Below, piece by piece: positions 8,544-15,908 of a DNA stretch of 64,000 nt. The stretch comes from Planctomycetota bacterium (GTDB lineage: Bacteria; Planctomycetota; UBA11346). The notes under the pieces were generated by a model. That model was not told where the DNA came from and did no database searches. It worked only from the letters and a program-made list of their open reading frames with translations. The translations under genes were made by a program, and so were the position numbers. The first letter of the stretch is position 1. Every line of letters starts with the position of its first letter. The stretch spans positions 382,815 to 446,814 of the forward strand of contig BJHQ01000002.1 in the NCBI GenBank assembly GCA_014193115.1, in the 5' to 3' direction.

Positions 8544-10724
8544 ATGACCCACGACAATCTGCGCACCGTCACCAGCCAAGACCCCCACCAGGTCTCGCCC
8601 ATCGCCGGCAACGGCGAGATCGTCACCGCGTTCGGTCCCAGCGGCTACCACGACACACCGATCCGGGACGGTCATCTCGACACGCGGCAGATCGCCTGGT
8701 CCGGCCGGCGCCTCCACGGTCCCACCCATCCACTGATCCGTTTCGGGCGCATCCAGCGCAGTCTCACCGTGGATGGAGCTGCCATCATCGACCGCGACTG
8801 GTCGCAGACCATCGACTACGACCACGGCTGGATCGACTCCCACCTGACCCACGGCAATCTGCATGAGACAACGCGCAGTCTGGTCTGCCTGAGTGAAAAT
8901 CTGCTCATCTTCCGCAGCCGGTTCCACAACCAGGGACCAACGGCGATCGATCTTGTCCTGGCTCTCAGCTATGCGTTTCCCACCACCATCGACCCGAACC
9001 TGCATGCCCCCGGTCCGCATCAGCGGGTCGAGGGCGAATCGGAGGTCGCTGGCGCCGAGACCATCCGCCTGCGTGTGAAGACGCGTTCTGATGGGTTCAG
9101 CGTGTACTACCACATCGGACAGCACCTCGGCGAGGTCCGGCTTGCCGGCAATCCCATCAGCGTGGTGGCTACCACCACCCAAGGCGGATCCTGCACCCAT
9201 CGCCTGACCCTCGCCCCAGGCGCCGAGGCCGAAGTCTGGACCTGGGTCGCCTTCTGCGACCGCGTGCATTTCACCCATTTTCCCGACCTCACCCGGATCC
9301 GCACCTTGGTGGAAGACCACGCCCGTGGCTGGCAGGCCTTCTGGGCGACCAGCCAGGTCGAGTACGACGACCCGCAGCTCACCGCCTTCCGGCAGGCGTG
9401 CCTCTACACCATCCGCTGCAACGCTTCGCCCTGGTCGATCCCGCCAGGGTATTTCCACATCTATTGGGAGGGTCGCACTTTCCATGATGAACTCTATCCA
9501 TTCCTGGCCTTGTTGTCTGCGGGACATGGCGAGCTGGCCCAGCGCATCCCGCAGTTCCGCCTGACGACGCTCCCGCAGGCGTTGGCCACCGGAGGCGGCC
9601 TCGCTGCGCACTATCCTTGGGAGACCACCGAGGCCGGCCTCGAAGGCGGCCCCTATGGCCATTGGCACGATGAGCGGTTCCACATCGGCCAGATCGCCGA
9701 GACCGCCTGGCGGCTGTTCCTCTATCAGCGCGACGATGACGATTTGCGCCGCTTCTATCCCTTGCTGCGCGGATGCGCGGAGATGTTCGTGAAAGATGTC
9801 CTGGTGCGCGATGCCCAGGGCAGCCTGCGCACCCGGCTGCTGACGGATTTCGATGAAAACTGGGGTCCCCTCTCCAATGGCATCTTCACTCTCGCCGCCG
9901 CGATCCGCACCCTGGAAAACGCTGCTTCGGCAGCCGAGCGGCTCCAGGTCGACCTGCGCACACGTTCGGCCTGGCAGGCGATGGCCAAGGAACTGCGCCT
10001 GGCCATGCCCGGTGCAGAAATCTATACGGCTGCTGACGACGCTCCGGCCGGCTATCGGCACATAGCCCAGGTCGGCCCCCTGCATCCCTTTCCCGTCGAT
10101 TCCACCAGTGCCAAGGCGCGGGCAACCCTCACCGCCCTGCACCAGGACCTGAAGACCTCACGCAACGCCACCGTCGGTGGCGGGGTCAGCAATCCCCAAG
10201 GTTCGCATTGGATCTGGGCCACCGCCCTGCTGGCGACGGCGTACAATCAGCAGGGGCGGGGAGATGAGGGCTTCGCTCTGCTGCGCCAGATGCTCAACAG
10301 TGCAGGACCATTCCTGTGCTCGAATGAGCGATGGCAGGAAGATCGCCCGCAGCCCATCGTCCTGCCCTGGTTCACCACCTCGGCCGGGGCGGCGGTGTTC
10401 GCCCTGCACAGCACGTTCGTGCAGGTGGATGAGACCGGGACCATCCTGCTCAATGGCATTGGACCGAACTTCGGCAGCGCGCGTTTCACCGGGCTTGCCG
10501 CCAGCCACGGGGTGACGGTGTCGGGCGAGATCCGCGCCGGCGCCGTCGTACGCCTGAGCGTGAACGCCCCCGTCGCCGTAAGCTGGTCATTCGCTGTGCC
10601 GCAACGCATCGCGACCGCCAATGGCCTTGCCGGCCACTGCGATGGGAACGACCTCTGCCATTGCGAATTCGATCTGCCGGCCGGCCAGACGGTCCTGGTG
10701 GGTGGTGACATCCTCGACCGGTGA
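8544..10724 (+). CDS. GH65-like (alpha/alpha)6-barrel glycoside hydrolase/phosphorylase
   Basis: HIYWEGRTFHDELYPFLALLSAGHGELAQ...HYPWETTEAGLEGGPYG and FYPLLRGCAEMFVKDVL resemble six-hairpin GH65-type enzymes. ATG at 8544. Confidence 0.7.
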   Translation: MTHDNLRTVTSQDPHQVSPIAGNGEIVTAFGPSGYHDTPIRDGHLDTRQIAWSGRRLHGPTHPLIRFGRIQRSLTVDGAAIIDRDWSQTIDYDHGWIDSHLTHGNLHETTRSLVCLSENLLIFRSRFHNQGPTAIDLVLALSYAFPTTIDPNLHAPGPHQRVEGESEVAGAETIRLRVKTRSDGFSVYYHIGQHLGEVRLAGNPISVVATTTQGGSCTHRLTLAPGAEAEVWTWVAFCDRVHFTHFPDLTRIRTLVEDHARGWQAFWATSQVEYDDPQLTAFRQACLYTIRCNASPWSIPPGYFHIYWEGRTFHDELYPFLALLSAGHGELAQRIPQFRLTTLPQALATGGGLAAHYPWETTEAGLEGGPYGHWHDERFHIGQIAETAWRLFLYQRDDDDLRRFYPLLRGCAEMFVKDVLVRDAQGSLRTRLLTDFDENWGPLSNGIFTLAAAIRTLENAASAAERLQVDLRTRSAWQAMAKELRLAMPGAEIYTAADDAPAGYRHIAQVGPLHPFPVDSTSAKARATLTALHQDLKTSRNATVGGGVSNPQGSHWIWATALLATAYNQQGRGDEGFALLRQMLNSAGPFLCSNERWQEDRPQPIVLPWFTTSAGAAVFALHSTFVQVDETGTILLNGIGPNFGSARFTGLAASHGVTVSGEIRAGAVVRLSVNAPVAVSWSFAVPQRIATANGLAGHCDGNDLCHCEFDLPAGQTVLVGGDILDR

Positions 10725-10799
10725 TCCTGAAACACGCAGGTGGACCCACACGGAGGAACGGAGGCAACTGAGGCGACCATGGTGAGCGAGCCGATGGAC

Positions 10800-11645
10800 T
10801 CAGGCGCGACCGAGGCTGGATGGTGACAAACCGAAGCGGCGGCGGAAACGCTGGCAGAAATGCGGGTACGACGGCATCCCCACCTGGCGGGCCACGGCGG
10901 ATAATGGCACTCGGGTAGTAGTGATCAGCTCCATCGCGCGTTCCAGCCGCCGATCGATGATCCAGGCGTAGGGACTGAAGCCGCGGTGCGCTCGGAATTG
11001 GCGCGCGAAGTGGGCCGGACTGATTCCCGCGGCAGCGGCCAGATCGGTCACTCCCAGGGTCGGATCATCAAGTCGCTCTTCCGCCGCGGCGAGGGCGCGC
11101 GCGAGCGCTGGCGGGCAGCGGCTGGGCTGCTGGTGCTGGCGCCAGAGGCTGTGCACAAGGCGGTGCAGCAATTCAGCCGCTATCAGCGGGTCGGCCCGGG
11201 TTGAGCGGGCATGCTCGTGCAGGGCGTGCAGCAGGCGCCGTCCTGGGGCACGCGGGTCGAGATCCCACACCGGTCCATGAGCCGCATCGAGAGCGGTGGC
11301 GTGGGCGGCGATCCCTGGACCCTTGGCAAGCAGCCAGAGGAAATCCCAGTCACTGCCCTCGGCGCGCCAGTACTGCGTTGGCGAGGGGAACGGCACGATG
11401 AAGGCCGTTCCTGGCGGCAGCGGGATCTGGCGTCCGGTGCGATCGTCGGCGAATATCCCCATCCCTGCCAACGTCAACTGGACCACCCAGGCCGATGGAC
11501 GCTGATGATTGCGCCAATGGAAGGGAACCTCGCGAGGCTGGTATTGGCGGGCGATGACCAATGGCTGGTAGTCGGCCGGCAGGTGCTGATCCGGAACGGG
11601 GAAGGGGATCGCGCCCAACGGCAATCGGTCGAGAATACCGCTCAT
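10800..11645 (-). CDS. AraC family transcriptional regulator
   Basis: C-terminal double HTH: GVTDLAAAAGISPAHFARQFRAHRGFSPYAWIIDRRLERAMELI...VGMPSYPHFCQRFRRRFGLSPSSL. Confidence 0.9.
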   Translation of the reverse strand: MSGILDRLPLGAIPFPVPDQHLPADYQPLVIARQYQPREVPFHWRNHQRPSAWVVQLTLAGMGIFADDRTGRQIPLPPGTAFIVPFPSPTQYWRAEGSDWDFLWLLAKGPGIAAHATALDAAHGPVWDLDPRAPGRRLLHALHEHARSTRADPLIAAELLHRLVHSLWRQHQQPSRCPPALARALAAAEERLDDPTLGVTDLAAAAGISPAHFARQFRAHRGFSPYAWIIDRRLERAMELITTTRVPLSAVARQVGMPSYPHFCQRFRRRFGLSPSSLGRA

Positions 11646-11751
11646 GGTGCCATGATCGATCCGTTTATACAGCTGCACAGCAGGAATGCGCAGGAGCCTG
11701 AGCGAAACGTGCTGTTGCTCGCCGCCAGATGACGTCGCTAGAATGACGGGC

Positions 11752-12564
11752 ATGACCACCCCGATCTCTCTGCCGCCGCTCAGCGACGAGCAACGCTACC
11801 TCTTCGACCTGCAGGGCTTCCTGATCCTCCGTCAGGTGGTGCCGGCCGCGCAGATCAAGCGCGCCAATCTGGCGATGGAGCGGCTGGAAGCGCTCAGCGA
11901 TGCCGAATTCCCGCCTCGGGTCGTCCTGGGCAGTCCGCGCACCGCTGCCAACCTGTACATCTCGAACCTGCTCGAATCCGGAGCCGAATTCGACGATTTT
12001 ATCGACGTTCCTGCCGTGCTGGGGGTGATCCGCGGCGTGATCGGGACGCAGTTCCGGCTCAACCACGCCTATTCCATCACTCGGCATGAGACGGGATTCA
12101 CCGGCCTGCACATGGGCGGAACCCCGTTGGTGCCCCAGGCGCCCTATGCCGTGCTGGGCGGCAGCATCTATTCGCCCCTGACCAAGGCGGTCTTTCCCCT
12201 GCTGCCCTGTCGGAGTGAAGACGGCTGCTTCGCCGCCATCCCGGGTTCGCACAAGAGCAGCTTCCGCCGGCCCTGGGGCGACCATCCGCAGCAGAATCCC
12301 GCCCTGGTGCCGGTTATCGCCGATCCCGGCGACGCCATCGTGTTCAGCGAGGCGATGACCCACGGATCGATGGTGAACACCTCCGGCCGGTTGCGCCGGA
12401 CTTTGTATTTCTGCTACAGCCAGGCGTGGACCACCGACTGGACCAGCCAGGGTCTGCGCTTCAGCAATGAATTGCTGGCCAGGCTCGTCCCCGACCGGCG
12501 CGCCCTGCTCGCCCTCGCGGATGGCGCCGGCAGCGCGCCGGTGCCGATGCGGTACCTGGATTGA
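11752..12564 (+). CDS. Phytanoyl-CoA dioxygenase (PhyH) family protein, HMG variant of the iron motif
   Basis: LFDLQGFLILRQVV N-terminus; GLHMGGTP; DGCFAAIPGSHKSSF; MTHGSMVNTSGRLRRTLYF. Confidence 0.85.
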   Translation: MTTPISLPPLSDEQRYLFDLQGFLILRQVVPAAQIKRANLAMERLEALSDAEFPPRVVLGSPRTAANLYISNLLESGAEFDDFIDVPAVLGVIRGVIGTQFRLNHAYSITRHETGFTGLHMGGTPLVPQAPYAVLGGSIYSPLTKAVFPLLPCRSEDGCFAAIPGSHKSSFRRPWGDHPQQNPALVPVIADPGDAIVFSEAMTHGSMVNTSGRLRRTLYFCYSQAWTTDWTSQGLRFSNELLARLVPDRRALLALADGAGSAPVPMRYLD

Positions 12565-12650
12565 TGCGACCTCTTTGGATGTCCTGTTCAGGCGATTAGA
12601 CGCCCTTGCGCCGTCCTGGCAGGTCCGTTCCGCCGAGGTAAATTCGCAAC

Positions 12651-13550
12651 ATGCAACGTCTTCCCGGTCCCCTGCCGCAGGCGAAAGGGCAGCATCATTG
12701 GAGCGTCGAGGAATGCTTTCGCCCCGGCATGGCTCGGGTGAAAGAATTCTTGCACCGCGATTACGCCATCGGCATGCACACCCAGGGCTTCATTGAGGTC
12801 AACATCATCTCAGCAGGCCAGGGCTGGCATCACCTGGAGGAGCAGGTTTTCGCCGTCGCGGCCGGAGACGCCTTCGTCATCCCTGAAGGCGCCCGCCACG
12901 GCTATGAACGGCGTGGCCGATTGGACGTCCAACACCTGCTGCTCCATCCACAGTACGTGGCTGAGCACCTGCATCGGCTCCTTGCGGTGCCGGGCTTCCT
13001 GCAATTGTTCACCGTCGAGCCGTTCTTCCGTGCCGAAGAAGGCGTCCGTCATCGCCTTCGCCTGGATCGCGCTACCACGACCGAACTGGTCCGTCTGCTG
13101 GCAAGCATCACCAAGGTATCCAATCGTTCGCCTGCCGCGATTCTTACTGCCGAGGCCCTGGCGTTAGCGGCGCTGGCCCGCCTCTGCCAGGCCTGGTCTG
13201 ACGATCATCCGGGTTCTACCGCCACCAGTCCACGCTTGAATGCGGTGCTGGCGGTGATCGACACCATCGAACAACGCTTCGCGGAAACCCTGCCTTTGTC
13301 CGATCTTGCCAGAGCCGCCGACCTGACGCCTTCGGCCTGCTGCCGCCTGTTCCGCACGGTCACCGGCACGACCCCGATGGTGCACCTACGCCAGGTGCGT
13401 TTGCGCCACGCAGGTGTCTTGTTGCGCTCTGGACTGCCTTTGGCTGAGGTCGCCACGCGCACCGGCTTCTACGACGCCGCCCATCTGGCACGGGTGCACC
13501 GGCGGATCCTGGGCATCACGGCCGCGTCGCTGCGCCGTGGAGAGGCGTGA
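12651..13550 (+). CDS. AraC family transcriptional regulator
   Basis: N-terminal cupin-like sensor (HTQGFIEVNIISAGQGWHHLEEQVFAVAAGDAFVIPEGARHGYE) and C-terminal HTH (PLSDLARAADLTPSACCRLFRTVTGTTPMVHLRQVRLRHAGVLL...TGFYDAAHLARVHRRILGITAASLR). Confidence 0.9.
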   Translation: MQRLPGPLPQAKGQHHWSVEECFRPGMARVKEFLHRDYAIGMHTQGFIEVNIISAGQGWHHLEEQVFAVAAGDAFVIPEGARHGYERRGRLDVQHLLLHPQYVAEHLHRLLAVPGFLQLFTVEPFFRAEEGVRHRLRLDRATTTELVRLLASITKVSNRSPAAILTAEALALAALARLCQAWSDDHPGSTATSPRLNAVLAVIDTIEQRFAETLPLSDLARAADLTPSACCRLFRTVTGTTPMVHLRQVRLRHAGVLLRSGLPLAEVATRTGFYDAAHLARVHRRILGITAASLRRGEA

Positions 13551-13676
13551 ACCGCGGACTGGACCAGCCAAGGCCTGCGTTTCAGCATCGTATGGCTTGC
13601 ACCCGAGCGGCGCGCCCTCCTCGCCTATGCGGATGGCAACGGCAGCGAGCAGGTGCCGATGCGGTACCTGCACTGA
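13551..13676 (+). pseudogene. 3' fragment of a PhyH family gene
   Basis: Frame reads TADWTSQGLRFSIVWLAPERRALLAYADGNGSEQVPMRYLH*, closely matching the C-terminus of the 11752-12564 protein (TTDWTSQGLRFSNELLARLVPDRRALLALADGAGSAPVPMRYLD*). It directly follows the stop codon of the AraC gene. Confidence 0.8.
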
Positions 13677-13690
13677 TGCGTCTGCGCAGA

Positions 13691-14518
13691 TCACCAGCTG
13701 GTCATCTCACCCAGCAGCAATCTGGTCCGGGATGAACCCTGCTCACGCAAACGTTTGACTTTGGGGCCATCAAATTTTTCTCGCGATTTTGTCCATGCAT
13801 GCTGGTAGCTGAACAAACATACCCGACGCGGGGCTGGTCCCTGATGGGCACCCCCGCGATGCCACATATCGCTATCGAACAGCACGGCCTGACCAGGGCG
13901 GGGAAATAGTCGCACCTCTTCAGGATGGCGGTTGGAGGATCCAGCCGATTGGATTTTCCCCCCGCGTTGGCTTCCAGGAATGCAGATGAACGGTCCTGAG
14001 TCGGGATCCACGTCGAGGTAATATCCACAGACGATCTGGGAGGGGATTCCGCCATGTGGGATTCCGATCTGATCGACTGCCCAAGGAAAATCACGGTGCC
14101 AATGCTGATCCCCCTTTCCCGGGGGAACGATGCGGGCAGTGGCAGAGTGGAGCTGAAGCCATTCACCAAGGATAGCATGGAGTCGCCGCATAACGGCTGG
14201 GACTTCCAGCAATACCGCAAACCGATCGTCCTCTTCCAGCAGGGCGTGGATGAGCTCCTGTTTTGGATGGCGTTGTACCAGCCCATCCAGCGCGAGGCGC
14301 AGGTCGGCGATGGTCGCCGCATCCAAGACATCATCGATCACCAGCCAGCCATGCCGAAGGAAATGGAGGACGTCGGGATCCTGGAACGCGGCTGGGCCCT
14401 GGCCCAGGGTTGTTGGTAATTGCAATTTGGTTTGGGTGTAGGGCTCCGCAGTCCGTTCGGCCACCACTGACGGTTTCGATCCGGTGGCCGTAGAGGCAGG
14501 CGATGAAGGATCTTTCAT
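13691..14518 (-). CDS. Phytanoyl-CoA dioxygenase (PhyH) family protein, canonical HxD
   Basis: FLRHGWLVIDDVLD; GKGDQHWHRDFPW; SGPFICIPGSQRGGK; SDMWHRGGAHQGPAPRRVCLF. ATG at 14518. Confidence 0.85.
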   Translation of the reverse strand: MKDPSSPASTATGSKPSVVAERTAEPYTQTKLQLPTTLGQGPAAFQDPDVLHFLRHGWLVIDDVLDAATIADLRLALDGLVQRHPKQELIHALLEEDDRFAVLLEVPAVMRRLHAILGEWLQLHSATARIVPPGKGDQHWHRDFPWAVDQIGIPHGGIPSQIVCGYYLDVDPDSGPFICIPGSQRGGKIQSAGSSNRHPEEVRLFPRPGQAVLFDSDMWHRGGAHQGPAPRRVCLFSYQHAWTKSREKFDGPKVKRLREQGSSRTRLLLGEMTSW

Positions 14519-14636
14519 GAACACTATTATATCACGGGATTGGCCTGCGATTTGCACACCCTGGTCATCCGCTTGGATGGGATTGTCTCGCGTTTTCTGG
14601 TTTCAACTGCGATGCTCGGTACGCGCGATCAGGTGA

Positions 14637-14825
14637 TTCCGCCGCATCGAAGATCCCCGCCTGGAACGCGCGCAGAATCTGCTCCCCGATCAGTGACGTT
14701 CGATCGGTGACATCGCCCATGCCCTCGGCTACAGCTATCCTGGTCATTTCATCCGTGTTTTCAGGCAGCGGTACGGGATGCCTCCTGGGCGGTCACGACG
14801 AGCCGCGGACGATGGCAGAGCCTGA
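14637..14825 (+). pseudogene. Decayed C-terminal HTH of an AraC family regulator
   Basis: Frame reads FRRIEDPRLERAQNLLPDQ*RSIGDIAHALGYSYPGHFIRVFRQRYGMPPGRSRRAADDGRA*. Canonical AraC HTH2, interrupted by TGA at 14694 and with a stop directly upstream at 14634. Confidence 0.75.
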
Positions 14826-14842
14826 CTGTACGTCCTGCGAGC

Positions 14843-15793
14843 TCAGCCGCTCCGAGCGGAGGGCTTCCAAGCCCGCGGATGGTCGCCCAGGACCATGCGG
14901 CAGCGCCGCACCAGCGTTTCACGCTTGCTCCAGCCGACGGCCCGCGCCACCGCCGCGAGGCTGAGCCCGCCGGCGCGGATCAGGCGCACCGCCTCATTGA
15001 TGCGCACTTCGTCGAGATAATCGCCGGCGGGGCGTCCACGGCTGAGGTGGTAGACGGCAGAGAATCGGGGCCGGCTCATGCGCGCCACCTCGGCCATGCC
15101 GGCGACATCCGCCCCTGCCGCCAAATGGCGGCGCGCCCAGATTTCGGCCCGGTCGAGGGGATCCGACGGCGGTGGACCTTCGCTGCGCAGACTGGCGACG
15201 AGTTCGAGCAGCCACTCGCTGACCACCAGGTTGGCGCGCATGTGGTCAAGTGGCGACAGCCACCAGGTGCGGTTGGCGAGGGCCAGGGCGCGCCGCGCCG
15301 CAGGCCAGTCCTGCTCGGGCAGCGGCACCGGCAGCTCGACCGCCCAGAGCTCGGCTGGGGAAGGCTGGACGGTATTATCGACGGCGGCGCGGGAGCCGCT
15401 GTAACCAACCTGACGACGCTGATAGACGGTATCGAAGACCAGGCAGGCGCAGACGTCATGCTGGCCGGGGTGGACGGTCCAGCCGCTCAGCGGTGGCAGC
15501 AGGGCGCAGCCGTGGCGAGGCAGGGTACGGGTCTCGTCGCCGCGGCGCAGTACCAAGCGTCCGTTGATGGCCATCCACAGGGCGTAACGGCGCCTACTCC
15601 CGGCGAGTTCGCAGTAGTCGCGGTGCTGGTCGGTGATCCGCGTGCGGCCGTAATGGATGAACGGCCCGTAGGGCAGGTCGAGGGCCGGCAGGGACACAAC
15701 TACGATCAGAACGGCTGCCCGGCCGTGGTCCACGGCGGCCGTCGCCGATCCGCCGGACGTGAGGGCAACAGAGTGAAGCCTCACGGCGGTCAC
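14843..15793 (-). CDS. AraC family transcriptional regulator
   Basis: C-terminus ADVAGMAEVARMSRPRFSAVYHLSRGRPAGDYLDEVRINEAVRLIRAGGLSLAAVARAVGWSKRETLVRRCRMVLGDHPRAW is a double HTH, with a divergent second helix. Confidence 0.8.
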   Translation of the reverse strand: MTAVRLHSVALTSGGSATAAVDHGRAAVLIVVVSLPALDLPYGPFIHYGRTRITDQHRDYCELAGSRRRYALWMAINGRLVLRRGDETRTLPRHGCALLPPLSGWTVHPGQHDVCACLVFDTVYQRRQVGYSGSRAAVDNTVQPSPAELWAVELPVPLPEQDWPAARRALALANRTWWLSPLDHMRANLVVSEWLLELVASLRSEGPPPSDPLDRAEIWARRHLAAGADVAGMAEVARMSRPRFSAVYHLSRGRPAGDYLDEVRINEAVRLIRAGGLSLAAVARAVGWSKRETLVRRCRMVLGDHPRAWKPSARSG

Positions 15794-15908
15794 CAGCGAT
15801 GGCCAGGACCAGCAGTGGGACGGCGCCTTGCCGACCAGCCGATCAGTGCGGCGGATCCCAAAGCACCTGCATGCGCCCCCGGCGCTCCCTCACGCAGTCC
15901 ACGGCAGG

